In this document: piece by piece, positions 37,101-48,160 of the stretch
Numbering within the stretch: the first letter of the stretch is position 1
Layout: each line of letters starts with the position of its first letter
NCBI GenBank assembly: GCA_964017155.1
Contig: OZ024862.1
Location: forward strand, 37,229,675-37,293,674
DNA length: 64,000 bases
Reading direction: 5' to 3'
From: Oasisia sp. SBJ-2009
Lineage: Eukaryota > Annelida > Polychaeta > Sabellida > Siboglinidae
Position numbers and translations under genes: made by a program
The notes under the pieces: generated by a model
What the model was told of the DNA's origin: nothing
What the model saw: only the letters and a program-made list of their open reading frames with translations
Databases searched by the model: none

Positions 37101-38746
37101 CATAATAATAATAAGATAACTTTGAATGTCATTGAACTTTTTGCAGGAATAAGCTAAACATAATGTGGAACATTTTGTCAGAATGATTTAATAAGTTGAT
37201 TTCCAGTGTCTAATCAGTACCGACGTTCTGGCCAGCTGATGTAACTTGACATGATTTTTGTTTGCAGGATAAGAATAAGGTGCTTGGAGATCTAGCAACA
37301 AAGGCAAAGATGACGACGCAGATACTCAACTCTATAGATGGAATCACGTGCAATGAAGTGATGGGGGCAATGTATGCTTTCCCTAAGATCACAATACCAC
37401 AGAAAGCAATCGATCAGGCCAAGGTAACTTATGTAAACAGTCTAACAGTATTTCTGCATTATTTTCTGCATGCATCTGTGTCAAGCCTTTCAAGTAAGCG
37501 TTATTATAAATATACCTACATCATACAAGATGGCATTGTTTATGATATGGTGACCTATCTAATGACAAACATGTTGTCGGCAAACACATTTGAGATAACA
37601 ACGTTTTCTTTTAGACAGCAGCATTTCTGAGGTCATTCAAGGAGAGGGAACACTTTGTGAAACATATTTGTAGGCAGTTGGAGCATGTTTATCGAGTTGC
37701 ACTTAATTCCTTAAATATATATTTTAAGGACAACACACTTTTCTATAATGCTAGTCTCAACATTTGTTGGGTTTGTAAATGTTATTGGCAAAGGAAAACT
37801 ATGAGTTTGCTGGTATAATGTTATTGTGACACAGGTACACAGCATTGTATTGGATGCATGTCTACTGACGGTTGGTTGATGTGCTGAGATGTTTTGCAGA
37901 CAAAGGGCATGCAGCCAGACGCCTTCTTCTGCTTTGAGCTGCTTGAAGAGACTGGCATCTGTGTGGTGCCTGGCAGTGGCTTTGGCCAGAGAGAAGGGAC
38001 ATTTCACTTCAGGTAAAATTACCCAATTACATTTTGTGACTGTTCTCGCAGAAGAAGTTTAACTTTTATTGATCTGGATTTGTTCTCAGAAATATGGATG
38101 AACATCATGAAACATGCATGGTTCTATTATACTACTAAGATTTTTTACATATGTATATATTTATGGAAAAGTCACTTCCTGAAAACATGTTTATAGAAAA
38201 GACATTTTACGAAAATGGATTATCATAAAACTAAACCTGACAATACATGACCACCCCATGCTGTCAAGCAATATATCGCTCGATCGGTCTGTAAAGGTTA
38301 ACCTTAAATTTGCTATGGCACATACAATTTTGAAACTATAAGACAAGAGCACATCACATTTTGAAACACCAGGTGATAATTTTAGCCATAATAATATTAT
38401 CAAATATCTTGCGATGATTGATGTAGCACATTGTTTTTCAATTTAAAAAACTCATAACACATTCACACATACAAGTGACCTACGGACGCAACTTGTTTAA
38501 ATAAACTGTGTCAGTGGGTTTAGTTTTAAGACTTACCTACTTGATTGATGTGCATTCAGAGTGTAAATGGATTGAGCGATTTAACTCGGTTTTAACTCGG
38601 TTGAGGCGCTGTGAGTGAACGCATCTTTAGTGTGTGAGTTGGTGTGATTGTGCAGGACGACGATCTTACCACCTGTGGACCAGATCAAGATGATGTTGGA
38701 CAAGTTCAAGGAGTTCTACACAGCGTTTGTGCAAAAGTACAAGTGA
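27895..38746 (+). CDS. GPT2: Alanine aminotransferase (glutamate-pyruvate transaminase), complete, 13 coding exons
   Basis: PLP enzyme that exchanges the amino group between alanine + 2-oxoglutarate and pyruvate + glutamate. Coding exons: 27915-28127, 28886-28978, 30597-30705, 30949-31082, 32477-32590, 33306-33435, 33997-34076, 35359-35492, 35929-36037, 36903-36968, 37268-37423, 37900-38012, 38656-38746. All junctions are GT-AG and in phase; the product is 513 residues (human ALT1 496, ALT2 523). Visible family features are [35 protein letters not shown] with the PLP-pyridine Asp near 290, the Schiff-base Lys in STSKG near 331, GFRGGY with a phosphate-contacting Arg near 340, and FHFR with the carboxylate-binding Arg near 484. 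The first 26 residues are Arg-rich without acids, like a mitochondrial leader; Met27 offers a cytosolic start. Symbol by similarity; GPT and GPT2 split within vertebrates. Confidence 0.96.
28886..28978 (+). CDS. GPT2: Aminotransferase exon 2
   Basis: Encodes [20 protein letters not shown] then [11 protein letters not shown] (family: RANIGDA.AMGQ.PITFLRQ). Phase 0 at both ends. Confidence 0.95.
29949..30608 (+). repeat. 36-bp minisatellite carrying copied exon 3 splice acceptor, 18 copies
   Basis: The unit is GTGATAGCAGTGACTACACA plus GTGGTGTGTGTTGTAG. The copied acceptor junctions TTGTAG|GTGATAGC recur every 36 bp, with the following G at 29985, 30021 and so on to 30597, the real exon start. 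Units are nearly identical (one G-to-C change near 30080). Read from any unit in exon phase, the twelfth codon is TAG. Open frames on both strands in the other phases are by-products of the unit length. Confidence 0.97.
30597..30705 (+). CDS. GPT2: Aminotransferase exon 3; acceptor is the last of 18 copies
   Basis: Encodes [20 protein letters not shown] then [16 protein letters not shown]. The first eight bases GTGATAGC and the preceding TTGTAG also form part of the 36-bp array upstream. Only this last acceptor avoids the in-frame TAG carried by each array unit. Confidence 0.93.
30949..31082 (+). CDS. GPT2: Aminotransferase exon 4
   Basis: Encodes [40 protein letters not shown] and SDGIK (family: GSYS.SQG...IR.DVA.YI..RDGG, TTGASDGI). 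A dispersed repeat begins about 12 bp past the donor. Confidence 0.95.
31094..31420. repeat. Dispersed repeat, second copy
   Basis: Matches 23485-23690 at both ends (GGGCTTTATGCAGGATAA; CACACATGTTTTGGTGGGCA; GGGTGGACGGGTTTCTACAT plus AAAGCTATGC). The middle holds several CCCGTCC/CCATCC strings. Confidence 0.65.
32090..32395 (+). mobile_element. tRNA-derived SINE
   Basis: RNA polymerase III promoter boxes are visible: A-box-like TGGCTAAGAGG (32105-32115) and B-box-like GGCTTGAATCC (32148-32158), with tRNA spacing. The 3' part has AAAGTGCTTTGAGCAGTCCT and GTGCTATATAAGAACTT, the tail style shared with L2/CR1-type LINEs, then a short CTTT-rich end. It lies in intron 4 of the aminotransferase gene. 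Confidence 0.82.
32477..32590 (+). CDS. GPT2: Aminotransferase exon 5
   Basis: Encodes [20 protein letters not shown] then [25 protein letters not shown] is a near-invariant family block. A tRNA-derived SINE ends about 85 bp upstream. Confidence 0.95.
33306..33435 (+). CDS. GPT2: Aminotransferase exon 6
   Basis: Encodes [20 protein letters not shown] through [13 protein letters not shown]; the NPGNPTG motif is split across the phase 1 junction with exon 7. Confidence 0.95.
33997..34076 (+). CDS. GPT2: Aminotransferase exon 7
   Basis: Encodes [20 protein letters not shown] and LFLLADE, giving the Asp that contacts the PLP ring nitrogen. Confidence 0.95.
35359..35492 (+). CDS. GPT2: Aminotransferase exon 8 with the PLP lysine
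   Basis: Encodes [40 protein letters not shown] and GFVG. Lys of STSKG forms the Schiff base with PLP (about residue 331). Phase 2 end. Confidence 0.96.
35929..36037 (+). CDS. GPT2: Aminotransferase exon 9
   Basis: Encodes [20 protein letters not shown] and [16 protein letters not shown] (family: ECG.RGGY.E, LLS..LCP...GQ). Confidence 0.95.
36903..36968 (+). CDS. GPT2: Aminotransferase exon 10
   Basis: Encodes [20 protein letters not shown] then MK; VVNPP is conserved in the family. Confidence 0.94.
37268..37423 (+). CDS. GPT2: Aminotransferase exon 11
   Basis: Encodes [20 protein letters not shown], then [20 protein letters not shown] (family: GAMYAFP.I.IP). Confidence 0.95.
37900..38012 (+). 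CDS. GPT2: Aminotransferase exon 12
   Basis: Encodes [20 protein letters not shown] then [17 protein letters not shown]. The phase 2 end splits the substrate-binding Arg codon. Confidence 0.96.
38656..38746 (+). CDS. GPT2: Aminotransferase exon 13 (last)
   Basis: Encodes (R)[19 protein letters not shown] then [10 protein letters not shown] and TGA at 38744-38746 (family: FR.TILP...KL......F...F...Y). Confidence 0.95.
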
Positions 38747-39043
38747 ATCATGCTGTGTCGTCACATGGCCAGTAGTTTCCTTCACACTTGCTCAATCGTT
38801 TGGCAAATTCATCGTCTCATACTAACGTGTGCTTTCTAGTGTTAGCCAGAATATGGCTGTTTAGTGGTGTTTATGGCAATATCAGTTCATATCTGGTTCA
38901 GTACAGAGTCTGGGTTGGTTTAATCGCTATATTTCAATTATAGTAGCTAACAATTATACTAATCACAACATTTACAGTTATAACCAGAAATGTTTACCAA
39001 TATGCTGACAAAAACAAATTACCAATAACTGTTTTCAGCGTGT

Positions 39044-39049
39044 AATAAA
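39044..39049 (+). terminator. Possible poly(A) signal of the aminotransferase gene
   Basis: AATAAA 298 bp after the stop codon. A second AATAAA at 40280-40285 could serve a longer 3' UTR. Confidence 0.4.
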
Positions 39050-39594
39050 ATTGTCCGTAAATAACTTAGAATAATCTGGATAACAATCTCAGTGTACTTT
39101 ATAATCTTGGTGTGTTTGCAAGAAATTAATTTGGTATTGGTTGGTAGCGAGAATAGACATAGAACACTTGTTCAGTTTGGTGTAGCTATAGATATACATT
39201 GTTGATTGTAATTGCGTATATGCGTTGATTACATTTATTACATGATGTCACCTGCTGCAATGCTATAGTGGGATGTGTAATTGGTTACAGTTGTATTATT
39301 GCATTTCCCCTTGTGTTTTATTCATTCAGTCGGCTACAGACAATTTAAATACTGAGTTGTTATCTAGGTTAGAGCACTCATGCTTTGTAAGCTAGGTTCT
39401 AACAGGTTGGCTTGTAGGAAAGCAGCCAGATTGCAGAATCTGTGATTACGTTGCTGCCAAATTTTACCCCATCATTATCGTGACGTCTGGGGTCATATAA
39501 AAATGAACATTCACCACAATATTGTATTTGTGTATGACACAACATGAACAAGTTATCTAGTCTTACGTTGTCAGGTGTTCCTTCTGTTAGAAAT

Positions 39595-39800
39595 TGTTGT
39601 TTATCAGAAAATGTCCTGTATTCAGGCCTGGCTGGATGTTGTTGCCAAAATAATAATATTATTTCTACATCGAATGATGGAAAATAACCAAGCACAAATG
39701 TTTTGTTTGCCAGAAAATATCCTGTATTCAGGCCTGTGTGAATGTTGTTGCCTAAATACTATTTCTGCATTGGACGATGGAGAATAACCAAGCACAAATC
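39595..39800. repeat. About 105-bp tandem duplication
   Basis: Two copies share TCAGAAAAT or CCAGAAAAT, CCTGTATTCAGGCCTG, ATGTTGTTGCC and GAATAACCAAGCACAAAT, with small indels. Confidence 0.85.
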
Positions 39801-42800
39801 TTTTGCCATATGTCTGCTATATATGGTGCATTTATCAGAGGTCAGTACATTTCTTGCTATTTCATGTACACATTTTTTTGTTGAGATGTTGTTAAGTAAT
39901 TATAATCAAATTGTGCATTTGTATTTTATAGAGTGGCCGCTGTATTAGTGGCGTGTTTTTAGGAATGATAAAATACATTGGATTGTTATTATAATATTAA
40001 TTATGAACAAATTAAAAATAATGACACAAAGATAACTTATAATTTACATAATTGTGTTTTTATATGATTATGTTTACACGTTTGGCTAGTCATAAAAAAC
40101 TCATGGAAACAATTTATTTTGATAATTTGCTTTGCTTAAGCTTACAATAACATGGTGATAGGCTACAACCGAAATTAAATATCGTAACTAAACATGTCTA
40201 ACTATTCTGATGGTTTCTAGGCAATTTACATATATTACTGGTTAAGGTGTATATATGTATAGGTTGTAACCAATGGTTTAATAAAACTGTCAAAACCTAA
40301 ACATATATGTGTTCCTTACTCTGTCTGACATTCACACTGCCGTTGGTGGAGTAGTGTAGTTTGGTTTGTCATCCTTCCATCGCATTCAATCACTCTTCGC
40401 AAAACAAGAAACACTGAACATGTTCAGAATTGACTGCAGCTGGAATCAGACACTACACGAAATCTGTCAATATTAGATTTTATTTATTTATTATTGTTCA
40501 GTGATACGAAAATGTGATAAAGATAAATGTTCAATAAGCCTGTAGCATGTATGATAATTGTATATAAAAATAGCCTAGTACCAGGTAGGTACAGACTACA
40601 GACTACAAACATGACAACCTTACTTTCTGGCCTAACCATAAGAGCAACCACTTGAAGCTGTCATCTACCACACAGCGATGTTTTTATGAGTAATGTTGAA
40701 TTTCAAAAGGATCTTGTCCGATTACCCAGTATCATCCTGACGCCAGTATTAGCAGGAAATAAGCTGAACCAGCTTGCATGCCAAACAGAAAATCATTATG
40801 TTTCAATTTGTATGCTAGGCTTAATACGGGGATATATTTATAGTCAAGTTGACAAATGCCTTGTCCTTGAGCCTTGATATTATTCGCTACAGTGGAGGAA
40901 AATGCCACTGAACATTGTTTTAAAATAATCGGGAAGTCATGTTTGAGCTCAGATGCTATTATTTTCGGGTCAAATATCGATTAGTCATTAAGATTTTACT
41001 AAAGGTTTGAGTCGCATAGCTTTGCGGCAAATTAATTCAGAGAATTCAAGCAAAACAACTGTTTGTAAGCCATAATTGATTCGATAGATGGCAGCACGCA
41101 CCGCCGGGCACTCGGTAGGTGGCTGTAACCGGGAGATAGAACGTACGACGTGACGCTATCGCCGCGTTTTTCGGTCTGTGACGTCATATAACAATCAAAT
41201 CGGCCAGATCCAAAATACATTATCAATAAAACATCCAGAAAATCTAGTATTTGGATCTGTTAAATTCAACATAGAAAGGAATAATAATACCAATACGACA
41301 AAACCTAATGGGCGTGTTTCGGTACGGATTATAGCACTTAAAGAGTTCACAAATATATTAAGGCTGCAAGACTAAATGAATTTTAGTCTGGTAATCAAAA
41401 TTTATTTGATAATGGGCGGAGCAGTCAAAAAATTTGCAAAGCATGTCCCTTCTTGGTATACGATCACATTTACCATCTATCAGTTATGCTTTTCAGCTCG
41501 TCACCTTTCTCAAATATGGAGTTACTGTTATTAAAAAGAAATGGATCTGAAATCGCACGCAAAGTTCCTTCAAATGTAACTTATTCAACGCTTTGCTTCA
41601 GTATTCATACACTCATTTCCGACGTCTTAATACGGGGATATATTTATAGTTAACTTGACAATTGCCTTGATATGTTTCGCTACAGTGGAGGAGAATGCCA
41701 CTGAACATTATTTTATAATAATCGGGAAGTCATTTTTGAGCTCACATGCTATTATTTGCGGGTAAATAGCGATTAGTCATTAAGATCTTACTAAAGGTTT
41801 GAGTCACATAGCTTTGCGGCAAATTAATTCAGAGAAATCAAGCAAAACAACTGTTTGTAAGCCATAATTGATTCGATAGATGGCAGCACGCACCGCCGGG
41901 CACTCGGTAGGTGGCTGTTACCGGGAGACAGAACGTACGACGTGATGCTATCGCCGCGTTTTTCGGTCTGTGACGTCATGTAACAATCAAATCGACCAGA
42001 TCCAAAATAGATTATCAATAAAACATCCAGAAAATCTAGTATTTTGATCTGTTAAATTCAACAAAGAAAGGAATAATAATACCAATACGAAACTCCTAAA
42101 TGGCGTTTTTCGGTACGGATTATAGAACTTAAAGAGTTCACAAATATATTTAGGCTGCAAAACTAAATCAATTTTAGTCTGTTAATCAAAATTTATTTGA
42201 TAACGGGCGGAGAAGTCAAAACATTTGCAAAGCATGTCCCTTCTTGGTATACGATCACATTTACCATCTGTCAGTTATGCTTTTCAGCTCGTCACCTTTC
42301 TTAAATATGGAGTTACTGTTACTAAAAAAATATGGATCTGAAATCGCACGCAAAGTTCCTTCAAGTGTAACTTATTCAACGCTTTTCTTCAATATTCATA
42401 CACTCATTTCCGACGTCTTAATACGGGGATATATTTATAGTCAACTTGACAAATGCCTTGATATTTGTTGCTACAGCGGAGGAAAATGCCACTGAACATT
42501 GTTTTATAATAATCGGGAAGTCATGTTTGAGCTCAGATGCCATTATTTTCGGGCCAAATAGCTATTAGTCGTTAAGAATTTACTAAAGGTTTGAGTCGCA
42601 TAGCTTTGGGGCAAATTATTTCAGAGAAATCAAGCAAAACAACTGTTGGTAAGCCTTAATTGATTCGATAGATGGCAGCACGCACCGCCGGGCACTCGGT
42701 AGGTGGCTGTAACCGGGAGATAGAACGTACGACGTGACGCTATCGCCGCGTTTTTCGGTCTGTGACGTCATATAACAATCAAATCGGCCAGATCCAAAAT

Positions 42801-45800
42801 ACATTATCAATAAAACATCCAGAAAATCTAGTATTTTGATGTGTTAAATTCAACATAGAAAGGAATAATAACACCAATACGAAAAACCTAATGGGCGTTT
42901 TTCGGTACGGATTATAGCACTTAAAGAGTTCACAAATATGTTAAGGCTGCAAAACTAAATGAATTTTAGTCTGCTAATCAAAATTATTTGATAATGGGCG
43001 GAGCAGTCAAAATGTTTTGCAAAGCATGTCCCTTCTTGGTATACGATCACATTTACCATCTATCAGTTATGCTTTTCAGCTCGTCACCTTTCTCAAATAT
43101 GGAGTTACTGTTATTAAAAAGAAATGGATCTGAAATCGCACGCAAAGTTCCTTCAAATGTAACTTATTCAACGCTTTGCTTCAGTATTCATACACTCATT
43201 TCCGACGTCTTAATACGGGGATATATGTATAGTTAACTTGACAATTGCCTTGATATGTTTCGCTACAGTGGAGGAGAATGCCACTGAACATTGTTTTATA
43301 ATAATCGGGAAGTCATTTTTGAGCTCACATGCTATTATTTGCGGGTAAATAGCGATTAGTCATTAAGATCTTACTAAAGGTTTGAGTCACATAGCTTTGC
43401 GGCAAATTAATTCAGAGAAATCAAGCAAAACAACTGTTTGTAAGCCATAATTGATTCGATAGATGGCAGCACGCACCGCCGGGCACTCGGTAGGTGGCTG
43501 TTACCGGGAGACAGAACGTACGACGTGATGCTATCGCCGCGTTTTTCGGTCTGTGACGTCATGTAACAATCAAATCGACCAGATCCAAAATAGATTATCA
43601 ACAAAACATCCAGAAAATCTAGTATTTTGATCTGTTAAATTCAACAAAGAAAGGAATAATAATACCAATACGAAACTCCTAAATGGCGTTTTTCGGTACG
43701 GATTATAGAACTTAAAGAGTTCACAAAATATATTTAGGCTGCAAAACTAAATCAATTTTAGTCGGTTAATCAAAATTTATTTGATAACGGGCGGAGAAGT
43801 CAAAACATTTGCAAAGCATGCCCCTTCTTGGTATACGATCACATTTACCATTTATCAGTTATGCTTTTCAGCTCGTCACCTTTCTTAAATATGGAGTTAC
43901 TGTTACTAAAAAATATGGATCTGAAATCGCACGCAAAGTTCCTTCAAATGTAACTTATTCAACGCTTTTCTTCAATATTCATACACTCATTTCCGACGTC
44001 TTAATACGGTGATATATTTATAGTCAACTTGACAAATGCCTTGATATTTGTTGCTACAGTGGAGGAAAATGCCACTGAACATTGTTTTATAATAATCGGG
44101 AAGTCATGTTTGAGCTCAGATGCCATTATTTTCGGTCCAAATAGCTATTAGTCGTTAAGAATTTACTAAAGGTTTGAGTCACATAGCTTTGAGGCAAATT
44201 AATTAAGAGAAATCAAGCAAAACAACTGTTTGTAAGCCTTAATTGATTCGATAGATGGCAGCACGCACCGCCGGGCACTCGGTAGGTGGCTGTTACCGGG
44301 AGACAGAACGTACGACGTGATGCTATCGCCGCGTTTTTCGGTCTGTGACGTCATATAACAATCAAATCGGCCAGATCCAAAATACATTATCAATAAAACA
44401 TCCAGAAAATCTTGTATTTTGATCTGTTAAATTCAACATAGAAAGGAATAATAACACCAATACGAAAAACCTAATGGGCGTTTTTCGGTACGGATTATAG
44501 CACTTAAAGAGTTCACAAATATGTTAAGGCTGCAAAACTAAATGAATTTTAGTCTGCTAATCAAAATTATTTGATAATGGGCGGAGCAGTCAAAATGTTT
44601 TGCAAAGCATGTCCCTTCTTGGTATACGATCACATTTACCATCTATCAGTTATGCTTTTCAGCTCGTCACCTTTCTCAAATATGGAGTTACTGTTATTAA
44701 AAAGAAATGGATCTGAAATCGCACGCAAAGTTCCTTCAAATGTAACTTATTCAACGCTTTGCTTCAGTATTCATACACTCATTTCCGACGTCTTAATACG
44801 GGGATATATGTATAGTTAACTTGACAATTGCCTTGATATGTTTCGCTACAGTGGAGGAGAATGCCACTGAACATTGTTTTATAATAATCGGGAAGTAATT
44901 TTTGAGCTCACATGCTATTATTTGCGGGTAAATAGCGATTAGTCATTAAGATCTTACTAAAGGTTTGAGTCACATAGCTTTGCGGCAAATTAATTCAGAG
45001 AAATCAAGCAAAACAACTGTTTGTAAGCCATAATTGATTCGATAGATGGCAGCACGCACCGCCGGGCACTCGGTAGGTGGCTGTTAGCGGGAGACAGAAC
45101 GTACGACGTGATGCTATCGCCGCGTTTTTCGGTCTGTGACGTCATGTAACAATCAAATCGACCAGATCCAAAATAGATTATCAACAAAACATCCAGAAAA
45201 TCTAGTATTTTGATCTGTTAAATTCAACAAAGAAAGGAATAATAATACCAATACGAAACTCCTAAATGGCGTTTTTCGGTACGGAGTATAGAACTTAAAG
45301 AGTTCACAAAATATATTTAGGCTGCAAAACTAAATCAATTTTAGTCGGTTAATCAAAATTTATTTGATAACGGGCGGAGAAGTCAAAACATTTGCAAAGC
45401 ATGCCCCTTCTTGGTATACGATCACATTTACCATTTATCAGTTATGCTTTTCAGCTCGTCACCTTTCTTAAATATGGAGTTACTATTACTAAAAAAATAT
45501 GGATCTGAAATCGCACGCAAAGTTCCTTCAAGTGTAACTTATTCAACGCTTTTCTTCAATATTCATACACTCATTTCCGACGTCTTAATACGGGGATATA
45601 TTTATAGTCAACTTGACAAATGCCTTGATATTTGTTGCTACAGCGGAGGAAAATGCCACTGAACATTGTTTTATAATAATCGGGAAGTCATGTTTGAGCT
45701 CAGATGCCATTATTTTCGGGCCAAATAGCTATTAGTCGTTAAGAATTTACTAAAGGTTTGAGTCGCATAGCTTTGGGGCAAATTATTTCAGAGAAATCAA

Positions 45801-48160
45801 GCAAAACAACTGTTGGTAAGCCTTAATTGATTCGATAGATGGCAGCACGCACCGCCGGGCACTCGGTAGGTGGCTGTAACCGGGAGATAGAACGTACGAC
45901 GTGACGCTATCGCCGCGTTTTTCGGTCTGTGACGTCATATAACAATCAAATCGGCCAGATCCAAAATACATTATCAATAAAACATCCAGAAAATCTAGTA
46001 TTTTGATGTGTTAAATTCAACATAGAAAGGAATAATAACACCAATACGAAAAACCTAATGGGCGTTTTTCGTTACGGATTATAGCACTTAAAGAGTTCAC
46101 AAATATGTTAAGGCTGCAAAACTAAATGAATTTTAGTCTGCTAATCAAAATTATTTGATAATGGGCGGAGCAGTCAAAATGTTTTGCAAAGCATGTCCCT
46201 TCTTGGTATACGATCACATTTACCATCTATCAGTTATGCTTTTCAGCTCGTCACCTTTCTCAAATATGGAGTTACTGTTATTAAAAAGAAATGGATCTGA
46301 AATCGCACGCAAAGTTCCTTCAAATGTAACTTATTCAACGCTTTGCTTCAGTATTCATACACTCATTTCCGACGTCTTAATACGGGGATATATGTATAGT
46401 TAACTTGACAATTGCCTTGATATGTTTCGCTACAGTGGAGGAGAATGCCACTGAACATTGTTTTATAATAATCGGGAAGTCATTTTTGAGCTCACATGCT
46501 ATTATTTGCGGGTAAATAGCGATTAGTCATTAAGATCTTACTAAAGGTTTGAGTCACATAGCTTTGCGGCAAATTAATTCAGAGAAATCAAGCAAAACAA
46601 CTGTTTGTAAGCCATAATTGATTCGATAGATGGCAGCACGCACCGCCGGGCACTCGGAAGGTGGCTGTTAGCGGGAGACAGAACGTACGACGTGATGCTA
46701 TCGCCGCGTTTTTCGGTCTGTGACGTCATGTAACAATCAAATCGACCAGATCCAAAATAGATTATCAACAAAACATCCAGAAAATCTAGTATTTTGATCT
46801 GTTAAATTCAACAAAGAAAGGAATAATAATACCAATACGAAACTCCTAAATGGCGTTTTTCGGTACGGAGTATAGAACTTAAAGAGTTCACAAAATATAT
46901 TTAGGCTGCAAAACTAAATCAATTTTAGTCGGTTAATCAAAATTTATTTGATAACGGGCGGAGAAGTCAAAACATTTGCAAAGCATGCCCCTTCTTGGTA
47001 TACGATCACATTTACCATTTATCAGTTATGCTTTTCAGCTCGTCACCTTTCTTAAATATGGAGTTACTGTTACTAAAAAATATGGATCTGAAATCGCACG
47101 CAAAGTTCCTTCAAATGTAACTTATTCAACGCTTTTCTTCAATATTCATACACTCATTTCCGACGTCTTAATACGGTGATATATTTATAGTCAACTTGAC
47201 AAATGCCTTGATATTTGTTGCTACAGTGGAGGAGAATGCCACTGAACATTGTTTTATAATAATCGGGAAGTCATGTTTGAGCTCAGATGCCATTATTTTC
47301 GGTCCAAATAGCTATTAGTCGTTAAGAATTTACTAAAGGTTTGAGTCACATAGCTTTGAGGCAAATTAATTAAGAGAAATCAAGCAAAACAACTGTTTGT
47401 AAGCCTTAATTGATTCGATAGATGGCAGCACGCACCGCCGGGCACTCGGTAGGTGGCTGTTACCGGGAGACAGAACGTACGACGTGATGCTATCGCCGCG
47501 TTTTTCGGTCTGTGACGTCATATAACAATCAAATCGGCCAGATCCAAAATACATTATCAATAAAACATCCAGAAAATCTTGTATTTTGATCTGTTAAATT
47601 CAACATAGAAAGGAATAATAACACCAATACGAAAAACCTAATGGGCGTTTTTCGGTACGGATTATAGCACTTAAAGATTTCACAAATATGTTAAGGCTGC
47701 AAAACTAAATGAATTTTAGTCTGCTAATCAAAATTATTTGAAAATGGGCGGAGCAGTCAAAATGTTTTGCAAAGCATGTCCCTTCTTGGTATACGATCAC
47801 ATTTACCATTTATCAGTTATGCTTTTCAGCTCGTCACCTTTCTCAAATATGGAGTTACTGTTATTAAAAAGAAATGGATCTGAAATCGCACGCAAAGTTC
47901 CTTCAAATGTAACTTATTCAACGCTTTGCTTCAGTATTCATACACTCATTTCCGACGTCTTAATACGGGGATATATGTATAGTTAACTTGACAATTGCCT
48001 TGATATGTTTTGCTACAGTGGAGGAGAATGCCACTGAACATTGTTTTATAATAATCGGGAAGTCATTTTTGAGCTCACATGCTATTATTTGCGGGTAAAT
48101 AGCGATTAGTCAATACGATCTTACTAAAGGTTTGAGTCGCATAGCTTTGCGGCAAATTAT

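Larger units (their letters stand above)
38747..40820. other. 3' UTR and spacer before the satellite
   Basis: AT-rich. It holds two poly(A) signals and a roughly 105-bp tandem duplication (39595-39700 and 39701-39800: ATCCTGTATTCAGGCCTG, AATAACCAAGCACAAAT). No gene was recognised; the open frame at 40686-40877 runs into the first satellite unit. Confidence 0.55.

Noticed and set aside
40980..41040. GGTTTGAGTC in each satellite monomer as a Pol III B box
   Set aside because: No matching A box at the expected distance and no tRNA-like fold was seen.
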